The notes beneath the pieces are model-generated. The model saw only the letters and a list, made by a program, of their open reading frames with translations. It ran no database searches and was not told the origin of the DNA. DNA of 64,000 nucleotides from Ciona intestinalis (lineage: Eukaryota; Chordata; Ascidiacea; Phlebobranchia; Cionidae), in NCBI RefSeq assembly GCF_000224145.3, contig NW_004190481.2:84892-148891 (forward strand), in the 5' to 3' direction. A program made the position numbers and the translations under genes. This document shows, one piece after another, positions 53,866-63,412 of this stretch (position 1 is the stretch's first letter; each line of letters begins with the position of its first letter).

Positions 53866-56800
53866 TCAATGCTTTAAAATTGCCACATATATAACTTTGT
53901 GGTAAGTCATTTTGATACAAAATTAAATGTCTTGCTCAAACAATAATATACACAAAACCATTTTGACAGTAGTTCAACTACGTTATTGTCGTTTAATTAA
54001 ACGCAAATATGTTTTTAACTGTAAGCGTGTTTTAACAACTGTTGTTTTGTCGCTATATCCTGTCTTTTCATTTAAAATATTTCTAAATCTTCGCTACCGC
54101 AATCATAGAAACAAGTAAAGTTATTATCAAATTATAACATTAACACACACACTCGCAATCACACCCAAAATTCACCACTGTACCTGTACATCCATTGGGG
54201 TTATTGGCATCGAGTCCAAAATAGCCATCTCTGCACTGGTCGCATCTTTGTCCTTGTACGTACTGTTTACACCGACACTGGCCAGCTATCATGCCTAAAT
54301 CTGGGTCCGTGAGACCGTCGCAAATTCCATCGTCAAGCGAGCCAGCAACGTCGCAGTCGCAAGCTATACAAACACCAGAGGTCACCAAAGAGCATGCAGT
54401 AAGTTTTATTAAAAAAAAAAATTTAAAATTTTTTTTTTAAAAAATTGTTTTTTTTAAATGAAAATAAAAGTTTTTTTTTTTAATTACAATATTTTGCCCT
54501 TTTAGAAAAAAACTAACGATTTCTAGTAATTTTTTAACGTTTTTTTACTTGTTTTTTTTATGAAAAATTATTTTATATATTTATATAATTTATATCACCT
54601 GCATCAAAATATATCAAAAGTTTTTCTCCAAAAAAACACCTTTTTGTTGCTTAAAAATATATATTAGACTTACCAACGCAAACAGTTGGGTCTCGAATGT
54701 CTTTGCTTGCATCTTGGTAATAATACGATGCGCACTGCTCGCAGTTTCTGCCTACGGTGTTATGTTGGCAGTTTTCACACACCCCCCCAGAAACTTGGCC
54801 AGTGGCAGCATATACAGCAGGGTCAAAATGACATTCAGTGGCGTGGTTGTTGCAGTTGCAAGCTGTGAGAACATAAATACACAGTTTTTGAGATGTTATT
54901 TGGGTAATTTTGCACATATACATTTTGGTTATTTTTAAGTAATGTTTTTGGGGTAATTGGGCTATAAACATTTTAGTAGTTTTTTGGTAATTTTTTTTAT
55001 AATTTTGCCCATAAAAATTTTGGTCACTTTTTGGTTATTTTTTGGTAATTTTGCTTATGAACTCTTTTGTAATTTGCTTACAAAAACCTATAATACAGAA
55101 AAAAAATCCCAAAGTAGAAAAAATTTACAAAAAAAGTGAAACACCGTTTTTAGACGTTTTAACGTTTTAGAATGTTTTATTTTATTATAATAAAATAAAT
55201 ACATAGTAGGATGGGGGAAGATTGGACACCTTTCACACATAATAACCAAATATCCTGATCGTGTTTTAAACAATTCACAACGATTTATGGGAGCCGTGAG
55301 GATAAAGTTTTATAAAAAATCGTTGAATGTTTGTTTACTACCAAAGTGGAGGTGAAAATAGATTGAAAAGGTGTCTCATCTTCCCCCACCCTACTATATA
55401 CATAATAAATAACAGTTGCGGTCTAGAAAATAAACATTTTTTTTAAATTTGCTTTATAAAAATCAATCTTAAAGATTTCCATGAGAAAAAAATTGGTAAA
55501 CACTGATTTGGTAAAAGTTTGCGCAACACTGGGCAAACAGGATATCCTTTATTTGGTCAATTGAACTAAAATTAAAGCCTTATTCCGGTTGGGAAGTAAT
55601 TAAACGTCATGATAAATGAATTGAATGTAACTTGCTTTAACTTTGTGTGGCTGGAAAACGACAGTCGTTATAACACTAGTGTTCTGTTTCATACACCTCG
55701 TGCTAAAGTTACCAAGTATGTTACTTTTTGAGCACTTTCTTTTTCTGTATGGTTGACAACTTATATAATTTGGACAACCAATTAGTGACCACTGGGTTGG
55801 AACAATTGCCTTTAAGTGTCTTGCCCAAGAACAGTAGTAGCAGTAGAGATAATTGTTTTTATTTGTATGGTTGACAATTTAGACAACCAACAATTTCCAT
55901 TAAGTCTTGCCCAAGGACACATACGCCTACAATTGTAGCAGTGACAGGCCTTGAAGCCAGTGGCGCACCTTTTAAACCAAAAAAAATATTAAAAAAGAAT
56001 TTTTAAAAAAATTAATAAACAACTTTTTTGAAAATTTTTTATTGAAACCCCCTTCTTATTTTTTTCTAGCTGCACCACTGCTTGAACCCATTACCTCTGG
56101 GTTAGGGACAGGCTACTAATCACTTAGCTACATTGCTAGATAATAGGGATTACCTTTGCATTCATGTGGCATGCCAGCCTCTGCGGGCCGCCATGGTTGG
56201 TCTTGATAAAATGGCAGACACTGTTCACAGTTTAATCCGACTGTATTATGTTGACATCGGCAACGACCATGCACCTGTTAGAAAATCATTTTTAAAAAAA
56301 ACGTCAATTAAAAAAAAAAAAATTGAAAAAAAATGTAAAAATAAAAATTTTTGGAGGAATTTACTTTTGGGTTTAGGATAAAACAATTATGAAATGAGTA
56401 TTGAAAAAGTCTTTAAAATGGAAAATTTGATACTTTTATAAAAATAAAATAAAAATTTTAGATATGTTTACAAAGTATTCACAGCTTTACCATAAATAGT
56501 TTAAAAAAAAACATTAAAAAGTAGAAAACAGAAAATATGTAAATTCCAAAAAAACTGTAAAATCAATTAAAATTTAACAAACTTGTAAAATATGCTAAAA
56601 ATAAAATTTAAAATTTCTAATTTCATTATACCGTCATGCATGATTCGTACTTTGATTAAAAACTACGAAAAATTCTTTTTACACTGAAAACAGAAGTTTA
56701 AAAAAACAACAATTTTTTAAAAACAATTTTTTACATTTTTTTTATACTTATTTTCAGTGGAAAAAGTAAGAAAATGTGTAAAAACGGAATTACATGTCAA

Positions 56801-59800
56801 AATTTTGGGGGTTAGGGCTAACTTTGTGTTAGCATGCACATACGGACATAGTGTACATTTAAAAGCAATCAGAAATCACCACAGTTGTTAGGCAGCCGGC
56901 AAATTACGGCAAAAATCAAAAAATTTCACACAACGTAAAACTAATGCTCTGTTTACATTTATATATAACTAAATTTAACATTTTTTTTATTTTAAGAATT
57001 TTGAGGAAATTTGTTTATAATTAAAATTAAAGAGATATTTTTATTTTTTAATTTTTTCTTGATATTTTTTTAGTAGTTTTGCTATGTAAAGAGCACTAAT
57101 TTTGTAGTTTTACTGTAATAAATAGGTTAAGCGGTATATATGTATTCTATGTAGTGCAAAAAATACAATACTTTATAATTTTTAAAATTGTAAAAGCTAT
57201 GATTCTTCAATTTGTCACTCATTCTGACCAAATAAAAATATTTTCCGGAAAATTTGTAAAACAACACAAAGAGACTGCAGTATTTTACTTGAGCTTTACC
57301 TTAAAACTTTTCTGAACTATACAGCCTCATCTAAAATTTATTCATATTTTTTTTTTAGGTTTAGTTAGATTTTTGAATTCTTATGATTTCACATTCGATT
57401 AGAATTATTTTTCACTTGACGGTACAATCTTAAAATTACAATTTTGTTTAAAATATTTTGATTCAGTGACACGCATGCTAAATTGGGTGAATGCGTTTGA
57501 ATATTTACAGTCAAATTTGGGGTAGCAAAACTGTGAGGCCATTTTACTTACTCTTCGTTGGTTTTGAGCCACTACAGACTGTAGGAAGGAAATAGTAGTT
57601 AAAGAATTGTATAATATAAAGGCCACAAAAATAAAGCCACAAATTTAAAGCCATAAAAACAAACACCCCAAAATTTCTGAACTTACTTAAAAAAATATTG
57701 GCTTCAAAAAGCTGCCTTTAAAATTGTGGCTTTAAAAGGTGGTTTTAAAATCGAATCTTAAAATTTGTGGCTTCAAAATTGTGGCTTCTGGTTATAAAAC
57801 GACAAGTTTAAACCGCAATTTCGGTTAAAGTAAAAAGCAAATAAGCAAGAAAAGGTAAAGAGGTTATTTGTAAGCACTAAGAAAAAGTGTGAGGTTTAAA
57901 ATACAGGGTTTGGCCAATTTTTCAATTTTTTTATATTATTTTTTTATATTTAAAATTATATATTGTATATATATATATTTTTTTACACAAATTTATATTC
58001 TGCACAATTTTGAATTTTTGTACATTTTTAACGTCTTTAATCAAAATTGATAACATTTTAGTAAAAAAATAAAAAAATAGACCATTACACTGTATTACCA
58101 CCACACTTGGTTAAAATTAAGGAAAGGCAGAAACTTCGTTATTTTTGCGATTTTTTCCAAAAGCTACATTTTACCTCTGTAGCGGCCGCATTGTCCTGCA
58201 TTGGTGAAAACAGAATATGCAAATGAAAGGGAAATTCCAGTACACCAGAACACAAAAAAAAAATTTAAAAAATGAAACTCTACATTATAGTATTTATCTA
58301 CATAATACTCTCTGCAAATATGAGAATAGTGTCAAAATATAAAACTATATATAAAGTGAAACTCAAATTTCACTTAATTTTTTTTAATAACTTAACTTTG
58401 GCCAATGAGCAAAAAAACAAGAAAATTACTAACTAAAAATCGCTGGAACTTTTTTTGGAGGTCAAAATAAAAAAATTATATATATATATGTATATATGTA
58501 TAGACTTACCATAACACTATTAGTGTGTGCGTCTCTGTGAGCTCCATTGATTGGCGTGCATTCATCAGCATGGCCGTAACAGAAGCAGTTACCGCGTACA
58601 ATGAGTTCATAGAGAGCGTAGTAGTATTTGTTTTTTATGTCGTTTCGAGAATCCAATAAATCGTCGCCAAGTGTATGCAGCTCGGTGAAATTAAAACTGA
58701 AAAAAAAATTGTTTAATGTTCCATGCTAGGACCCTTTATTTATATATATAGTAGGGTGGGGGGAGATGGGACACCTTTGGAACATAATATCCAAACATCC
58801 TGATTGTGTTTTAAACAATAACAACGGTCTGTTGGAGTCGTAAGGATGCAGTTTTATAATTCTTTAAATATTCTTTGTTTACCACCAATTTTGACGGAAA
58901 AATAGAATGAAAAGGTGTCCCATCTTCCCCCACCCTACTATTTAAACCAAAGATATATAATGTACTTGTACACTCATGCTTACTGTCGATTTATAAGAAA
59001 TTTGCCACAGAAAAAGTCTGCACCATTTTAGCCAGCAATTCTGGGGCAAAATAAAGTATTCTCAGTCAGTTTTAAAACATAACAGACCAGCTAAATCACA
59101 GCCAAAAATATTTAAGTAAAATTCCATATGAACTAGTTACGGTAATTTTCTGAATTTAAGCAGATTAAATTTTGAGCACTAAAATACCAAAATTTTTAGC
59201 AGTAAAATCCAGTATTAACTAGTACGGATTTGTGATTTTGAGATTTTTTTAAAGCAGTTAAACCATGTATCTTTAAGCAGTAAAATCCCATTATATATAT
59301 GTATATAATGTATATTAATATATATGTATATTACAGTAACTAGTATATGTATTATAGAGAGCAGTAAAACCATGTATTTTTAGCAGTAAAATCCCATAAT
59401 ATATGTGTATATAATGTATATTAATATATATGTATATATATATTATATATATATGATTTTTGAGCAGCAAAATCCTGTATTAACTAGTTACCGTAAGTTT
59501 GTGATTTTGAGCAGATTTTGAATCCTGGGTACATAGGGGTCGTCAATTGTGATAAAAGGCTCAAGAACTCTGTAAATAACTTCACCGCCATTTGAGGGCT
59601 CGATTAGAGAATATCTACTGTCGCATATAACGTCGTCGATCTCACGGGGTGGCCACTGGTTAATTAAAAAGGTTTTTAAATGATGGTAATTTATTTATTT
59701 ATCCTCGCATGGCTGGGTTAAAATATGATGTATTATTATGTCTTGATAAACCTTATGCTTGTTTTTGTAGTGATTTTGGTGACTGCTTTAAAGTTATACA

Positions 59801-62092
59801 CCAAACACACATGGTGTATTCATACACCTCATGCTCACTGTTAGGTTATAACATGGGTGTCTTCTTATACAACAAACACACATGGTGTATTCATACACCT
59901 CATGCTCACTGTTAGGTTATAACATGGGTGTCTTCTTATACACCAGACACACTTGGTGTATTTATACACCTCATGCTCACCGTTAGGTTATAACATGGGT
60001 GTCTTCTTACACACCAGACACACATGGTGTATTCATACACCTCATGCTCACTGCTGAGTTATAACATGGGTGTACAGGTTTTCTTTGAATGTTTTTTTGT
60101 TTTTTTACCAAATGGGACTAGAAAATGAAGTCAAAAGGAGTCCCATCTTCCCCCACCATACTGTTTTGTTGTATTATATATTTACCTCTGGAATTCCCGG
60201 AAATGATTTGTCACAATCGTAAGCGAAATATCTGTACACAGCCCATGTTTTTCCAAAGTCCATTGAACGTTCAATAAACATGGCAGCAGGTCGGAAAGTT
60301 TTGAATGTCATTATCATGTGTGTGAATTGGAACTCAGCTTCTAAATCAAGCTGAATTGAAACCTGGAAAAAAAACGAAAAATTTAAATTTAAAATAATTA
60401 GGGGATTTTATTAGAGAAAATTTTCAAAAATTGTTTACTAAAAAAAACAAAGAAAATACATTTTCAGAATTACAAAGGAAAATGTAAAAAAATTTAAAAT
60501 ACTAAAACGTTTTTTTAAAGCTAAAACATAAACTGAAAATGCCAAAAAAATGTTATCTGAAAATTTAAAAAAATCATAGCAAAAAAGAGGCAAAAATATT
60601 TTTTTATGATTCCTAAACATTTCATCTTACTCTTTGTTGACCACTTTCTGACTGCCACCAGGTTAGTAAGCGATCATCCAGTTGGGTGGTGATAACATTT
60701 GAGACCTCATGCGCTTGAGCGGGCACCGAAGCATCGCACGTAAAACATTTTCGGACGTCCTTTAAATGGCTGTTAAAATAAAAACTAATATGAATGAAAG
60801 AATCTAACTTGCTTTATCTTCTCATGGTCAAAAACGACAGTCGTTATAACACGGGTGTTCATACACGTCGTGCCAGCTTACGAGTTACCATGTATGTTAC
60901 TTAGTGAGTGATTATTTTTTGGGGGATTTTTTTTTATTTCATATCAATTTTTGACCAAGTATGTTACTTTTTGGGTGATTATTTTCTGAGATTTTTTTTT
61001 CTTTTTTTTACCTGACAATACAGTATCGCTCTCTTCCTTCCTGTCCGCATGTGGATGTAGATGACAACATATCTCCACGACCAACTAATAAATCACCTGT
61101 GCTGGGGAAACAACTGCTACCGGCGCATCCCCCTTGCGCAAATGCTGTTTCAATACCTGTAAAAAATAATGAATGAAATTTTGTGTTTATGAGCAAGACA
61201 CTTAAGGGCAATTGCTCAAACCCAGTGGTCACTAATGGGTTGTCCAAGTTATCTGCCACACTTAAAAAAATATCTCCAAAAGAAGAATTACTCACAAAAA
61301 AACATACCTCTCAGCCAAACATAAAGAAATGAATAAAATCCTACCAAAAAATCTTATACAAAGTAACATACATGGTGGTTTTTCGGCCATGCGAAGATGA
61401 AGTAAGTTACATTCAACACATTCATATAGCCAATAATTACTTATCCTTGTGTAGTGGGGTATTGACACTAATAAAACACGGGTGTTCTGTTTCATACACC
61501 CTATGTCTGCCTACAAGTTACCATATATGTTAATTTGTGGGTGAATAGTTTTTGGATTTTTAAATTTTTTTGTTTGTTTTTTGAGAATTCGACACCCTAA
61601 TAGGAACCACTGGGTTAAAGCAATTGCAATTTAGCGGCATGCGCGAGGATACATAATGCCAACAATGGTAGCAGCAATAAGTCTTGAATCCACCACCTCT
61701 GGGTTAGATACAGGCAGGCCACTTTTGGCCCAGTATTTTATAAAACATAAAAGTACATTTAAATGGGAGATATTAATAAGAGTAGGCTATTGGGTTATTA
61801 TGTTCCTTGTTTTATTTCAGTACAGGAGACATGTGATTACAGCTTGAACTAGGCCAGTGATAGCTTTAAATTCAAAATATTGGCTGTAAATTCCACCATG
61901 TTTAAAAAATGTATATATATATATACGTTTTGTCTGCCAAACAGGCCAAGAAAAACGTTGGTATATATAATGAAATTAAGGATTTTATATAAGTAGTATA
62001 TAAGTAGTTACATTATGCTGGGTAGTTAGTGTACAAAATATACAAATTTACATACCTATAGCAATCACTGCTACACATAGCAGAAGCCTCAT
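34847..62092 (-). CDS. Laminin subunit beta (beta1/beta2-like), complete
   Basis: Thirty-four exons sum to 5,313 nt (1,770 residues plus stop), close to vertebrate laminin beta1. Exons: 62092-62056, 61156-61012, 60769-60631, 60362-60186, 59655-59492, 58696-58510, 58195-58175, 57578-57552, 56274-56154, 54862-54674, 54363-54184, 53608-53496, 52719-52504, 52152-52000, 51073-50923, 49903-49794, 49262-49073, 48642-48499, 48112-47881, 47204-47041, 46399-46175, 45449-45235, 44441-44345, 41447-41256, 40777-40612, 40123-39939, 39489-39248, 38994-38809, 38098-37960, 37352-37145, 36830-36689, 36343-36167, 35654-35510, 34980-34847. Domain order is signal peptide, LN, LE, LF, LE, then coiled coil with the beta-knob. 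Laminin beta joins alpha and gamma chains into the basement-membrane trimer; the LN domain drives network assembly and the C-terminal cysteine links to gamma. The protein ends EKYLRNC, keeping that cysteine. Two donors are weak (GTTTGT after exon 29, GTGTGT after exon 31). Confidence 0.95.
35285..35478 (+). mobile_element. Family M MITE
   Basis: TATAGTAGGGTGGGGGAAAA to CTTCCCCCACCCACTATA. It is close to the family consensus; laminin intron 33. Confidence 0.9.
36370..36685 (+). repeat. 71-bp minisatellite, about 4.5 copies
   Basis: The unit contains GGTGTATTCATACACC, CTCATGCTCACTGTCGAG and TTATAACATGGGTGTC. It is clearly derived from the SINE 3' region (CATACACCTCGTGCCAGC, TATAACACGGGTGT). 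It forms the intron side of laminin exon 31, whose GTGTGT donor lies in the array edge. Confidence 0.9.
38445..38711. repeat. Near-perfect 260-bp palindrome (foldback element)
   Basis: The left arm (38445-38577) and the inverted right arm (38588-38711) match over about 125 bp. They share AATATTAAGTCTTTGGAAAA, ATCATGCAAACATATATA, ATATATCAGTGGCT and CCAACGTTT. The spacer is about 10 nt. It lies in a laminin intron. Confidence 0.9.
39700..39893 (+). mobile_element. Family M MITE
   Basis: TATAGTAGGGTGGGGTAAGA to TTCCCCCACCTACTATA; laminin intron 26. Confidence 0.9.
41256..48642 (-). CDS. Laminin beta: C-terminal LE repeats (exons 18-24)
   Basis: Contains [73 protein letters not shown] and [15 protein letters not shown]. 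The last exon (41447-41256) reads [18 protein letters not shown] and then [13 protein letters not shown], the handover from LE to coiled coil. Exon 23 ends and exon 24 begins around a 2.9-kb intron that holds the Thr-rich exon. Confidence 0.95.
42042..42235 (+). mobile_element. Family M MITE
   Basis: ATAGTAGATTGGGGTAAAAT to CTTCCCTCACCCTACTT; laminin intron 23, downstream of the Thr-rich exon. Confidence 0.85.
42669..43132 (-). CDS. Thr-rich mucin-like exon with its own stop, inside the laminin intron
   Basis: An open frame starts after a TAG acceptor at 43133-43134 and runs to a TAA at 42669 (about 154 codons). It is in phase with the exon 23 donor (TAC-G then CT). It codes [12 protein letters not shown], long Thr runs and repeats such as QKPGISTTT, then [18 protein letters not shown] and INCNST. 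Read from exon 23, it would give a laminin beta that stops before the coiled coil and ends in a mucin tail with four cysteines. I see no AATAAA within 170 bp. It could be an alternative terminal exon, the last exon of a nested gene, or a chance reading of (ACA)n microsatellite DNA, though the non-repetitive cysteine end argues against the last. Confidence 0.4.
44110..44335 (+). repeat. Family T repeat
   Basis: TAACTTTAACTTGATAATAA to AGAGAGACAAATACATTTAA; adjoins the donor of laminin exon 23. Confidence 0.85.
45005..45197 (+). mobile_element. Family M MITE
   Basis: ATAGTACTGTGGGGTAAGAT to TTTCCCCACCCTACAATA; close to the donor of laminin exon 22. Confidence 0.85.
45735..46035. mobile_element. 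SINE family S fragments, minus then plus
   Basis: CCCATTAGTGACCACTGGGT (minus) is followed by GCCACTAATGGGTTG and a complete plus-strand tail ending GAGGATAAAGCAAGG. It lies in the laminin intron between exons 21 and 22. Confidence 0.75.
47225..47490 (+). mobile_element. SINE family S
   Basis: Contains GGTTCAAGGCTCGTC and GCACGAGGCGTATGAAACAG. It adjoins the 29-bp minisatellite. Confidence 0.8.
47487..47850 (+). repeat. 29-bp minisatellite, about 12 copies
   Basis: The unit is TAATGTCTAAACAAGTCAGT followed by TATTTCATG. The first copies are almost identical; those near 47740-47850 are decayed. It lies in the intron between laminin exons 19 and 20, next to a SINE. Confidence 0.95.
48230..48485 (-). 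mobile_element. SINE family S, diverged
   Basis: Contains TTATCCTCTCGTGGCCAG and CCCATTAGTGGCCACTGGG, ending near the acceptor side of laminin exon 18. Confidence 0.75.
48890..49066 (+). repeat. A-rich minisatellite (CACCTAAAAAGTAAC unit)
   Basis: About six copies of a 22-31 bp unit containing CACCTAAAAAGTAACAAAAA. The last unit touches the splice donor of laminin exon 17 (ends at 49073). Confidence 0.85.
49073..52152 (-). CDS. Laminin beta: LF (domain IV) exons 14-17
   Basis: Exon 14 reads [15 protein letters not shown] and [10 protein letters not shown]; exon 15 [20 protein letters not shown]; exon 16 [18 protein letters not shown]; exon 17 [19 protein letters not shown]. These follow the vertebrate beta1 LF domain block by block. 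Satellite DNA and MITE pieces fill the introns. Confidence 0.95.
50025..50890 (+). repeat. Satellite built from the right end of the family M MITE
   Basis: About eight or nine units of roughly 100 bp. Each has CTACAAAATGGGACAAGAAA, then a GTCCCATC...CCCTACTATA MITE end, and a spacer containing TATAGGTAAAAATTGAAAT. The left MITE half is absent, so a terminal fragment has been amplified. Confidence 0.9.
51614..51971. mobile_element. hAT-like short element with an internal triplicated block
   Basis: The ends form an inverted repeat (AGTGGTGAAGCCAGAAA at left, TTTCTGGCTGCGCCACT at right). Inside are three tandem copies of about 115 bp containing TTTATAAGGGGGGGTTG and GACACTCTAAACCC. CAGTGGCG-type ends are typical of hAT non-autonomous elements. 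No transposase is present. Confidence 0.65.
52504..56274 (-). CDS. Laminin beta: N-terminal LE repeats (exons 9-13)
   Basis: These exons encode the LE (laminin EGF-like) rod between LN and LF. They include [51 protein letters not shown] and [18 protein letters not shown]. Each LE unit has eight cysteines in four disulfides. Exon 13 ends in [11 protein letters not shown], the conserved entry into the LF domain. Confidence 0.95.
52765..53075 (+). repeat. Family T repeat, partly duplicated
   Basis: A 3' part (52765-52835) precedes a full copy (52845-53075) ending CAAATAAAGTTATTATTATT. Confidence 0.85.
53985..54130 (+). repeat. Family T repeat, 3' part
   Basis: TTAAACGCAAATATGTTTTT to AACAAGTAAAGTTATTATC. 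Confidence 0.8.
55205..55398 (+). mobile_element. Family M MITE
   Basis: ATAGTAGGATGGGGGAAGAT to CTTCCCCCACCCTACTATA. Confidence 0.9.
55958..56080. mobile_element. 123-bp hAT-like element inserted in a SINE, with 8-bp target duplication
   Basis: Ends CAGTGGCGCA and TGCACCACTG are inverted copies. Flanks CTTGAAGC (55950-55957) and CTTGAACC (56081-56088) match at 7 of 8 bases. The insertion splits the B-box region of a minus-strand SINE (about 55620-56130). Confidence 0.75.
57552..57578 (-). CDS. Laminin beta 27-nt microexon (SVVAQNQRR)
   Basis: A CTACAG acceptor after a pyrimidine run and a consensus GTAAGT donor bracket 27 nt coding SVVAQNQRR, phase 0 at both ends. The same LN-LE junction holds the 21-nt microexon. 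Joining the flanking exons directly gives VMVHGRC, which aligns well with the vertebrate beta1 junction. Confidence 0.5.
58175..58195 (-). CDS. Laminin beta 21-nt microexon (DNAAATE)
   Basis: A TGCAG acceptor and GTAAAA donor bracket 21 nt coding DNAAATE, starting and ending in phase 0. It lies between the LN end (NSVM) and the first LE repeat (VHGRC). Skipping it keeps the frame. It could be constitutive, alternative or a false call; only transcript data can decide. Confidence 0.45.
58510..62092 (-). CDS. Laminin beta: signal peptide and LN domain (exons 1-6)
   Basis: [12 protein letters not shown] begins the signal peptide. Exon 2 reads [20 protein letters not shown] with [13 protein letters not shown], the standard laminin N-terminus. 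Exon 3 has KCFTCDAS and a LLTWWQSE stretch; exon 4 reads [20 protein letters not shown], a signature LN strand pair. Exon 6 ends [20 protein letters not shown] at the LN to LE boundary. The LN domain polymerises laminin in the matrix. Confidence 0.95.
58749..58942 (+). mobile_element. Family M MITE
   Basis: ATAGTAGGGTGGGGGGAGAT to CTTCCCCCACCCTACTATT; between laminin exons 5 and 6. Confidence 0.9.
59120..59535 (-). repeat. Degenerate tandem copies of the laminin exon 5 end and donor
   Basis: The unit seen at the true exon 5 border (ATTAACTAGTTACCGTAAGT, then TTGTGATTTTGAGCAG on the plus strand) recurs in decayed form near 59130-59175 and 59205-59255. Related AGCAGTAAAATCC pieces lie between, with AT-rich (ATATGT)n filler. 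Confidence 0.7.
59790..60080 (+). repeat. Second array of the same 71-bp minisatellite
   Basis: About four copies of the same unit seen at 36370-36685, in a different intron of the same gene 23 kb away. The right edge runs straight into a truncated family M MITE (60077-60170). Confidence 0.9.
60790..60935 (-). mobile_element. SINE family S, 3' part
   Basis: Contains CGTTATAACACGGGTGTTC and CGTGCCAGCTTACGAGTTAC; the head is missing. Confidence 0.8.
61190..61720. mobile_element. SINE family S pair, plus then minus
   Basis: A diverged plus-strand part (61190-61410) and a minus-strand copy (61430-61720, with the head ACCACCTCTGGGTTAGA) in laminin intron 1. Confidence 0.7.
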
Positions 62093-62800
62093 TTTGACCT
62101 CTTATAACGTACAAGCTACTATTTCAATAATCGACCAGTCCTGTAGCTAAAACAAACAGATTTAGTAAAAATTGTAGTTGCGGGAAAGTAAACAAAATGC
62201 AACAACATATACACGCTTATTTTCTTCCAATTAAATGTAAATACGTTTTTAATTGTAAGCGTGTTTTAACAACTGTTGTTTCGTCGCTATATCCTGTCTT
62301 TTGGTTTGAAATATTTCTAAATCTTGGCTACCGTAATCGAAAAGTCATATAAAAAGACATTTAATTACAATTACTGCTTTAAGTTACCTTACATGTGTCT
62401 AAAACTTTCACCGAAAACTGAAGTTCAACGTAATTTAAATACAACATTATCTATACTAGAACACTTTCGAAAGTATTCCCTTGTGCCGAATGTCCTGGCT
62501 CATAACATTTTTGCAACGCCCTCAAGCCCTTTTTCTACTCGTCTGGAACTGGGTTCCTTTTTCGTCTGAGGTTTAAACGCTGCTTTTATTTCCGCTGTCT
62601 GGTCGCCATCCTTCAGGATTTGGGTCAAAAGCTTTTATGTACGGCTCTGAACGGCAAACACAGCCGTAACAAACCAGCAGAGCGTAATTACTAGATTGGG
62701 AAACCTTTAAATAATGATTTTAAGATAGGACTAATGATAAATAGTGGTATATAGTTCATTATCTCGTTTTTTAAGCTAACTCAGTTATCCATTGAGATAT
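62093..62800 (-). promoter_or_regulatory. Laminin beta upstream region, possible noncoding 5' exon start at 62146
   Basis: Just upstream of the ATG, a TTGTTTTAG acceptor ends at 62147, so the ATG-bearing exon may begin at 62146 and an earlier noncoding exon or trans-spliced leader may exist. No TATA box is clear. A family T copy lies at 62210-62350, and 62350-62800 is mostly unique sequence with no supported exon. Confidence 0.35.
62210..62350 (+). repeat. Family T repeat, 3' part
   Basis: ACACGCTTATTTTCTTCCAA to GCTACCGTAATCGAAAAG, upstream of the laminin start. Confidence 0.8.
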
Positions 62801-62990
62801 AGTAGGGCGGTAGAAGACACTTAAAGCACATAATATCCAAATATCCTGATCGTGGGTATAACATTTAATAACAACAGTCTATGGGAGTCTTAAGAATATG
62901 GTTTTATAATTCTTTAAATGTTCTTTGTTTACTACCAATTAGGACGAAAAAAAGAATATAAAAAGGTACCCAACCTCCCTCCAACATTGA
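62801..62990 (+). mobile_element. Family M MITE, diverged
   Basis: ATAGTAGGGCGGTAGAAGAC start with the usual core; the right end is degraded. Confidence 0.75.
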
Positions 62991-63076
62991 ATGTGAATTT
63001 CATTCGCCACCAAAAGCCCTATACAAATTATTACGGTAGAAGTTACATCTACGTCGAATAGCAAACCGCTAACGGT

Positions 63077-63122
63077 ACATTAAAGAGAAATAGAAACAGC
63101 CGACAGCCTTTCTCTTTAATGT
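63077..63122. repeat. 14-bp inverted repeat hairpin
   Basis: ACATTAAAGAGAAA and TTTCTCTTTAATGT are exact inverted copies separated by 18 nt. A CCAAT motif lies about 13 bp further right. Role unknown. Confidence 0.65.
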
Positions 63123-63412
63123 GTTGGTCGCCTGACCAATTGTGATTTCCTGCGAACAGCTGAATCGTTTCAGACGTTACTGAACGCGGTAATACAAATT
63201 CATAGGAAACGGCTTGACTGGGCTACAAGCTTTGTAGCTATTTCACTACGGTGCCTTGGTTATACAAAATGTTGGTTTATTTTATACGAAAATAAAACCT
63301 TATTTTTCTCTTCGATTATGGTAGCCAAGATTTATAAATATTTCAAACTAAAAGACAAGATATTGTTTGTAAATAGGCTAATGTCTTAATAATCAGCACC
63401 TAACTTAATATT

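Noticed and set aside
62324..62569. 81-codon plus-strand open frame upstream of laminin
   Set aside because: No signal peptide, domain or splice context; it begins inside a family T repeat.
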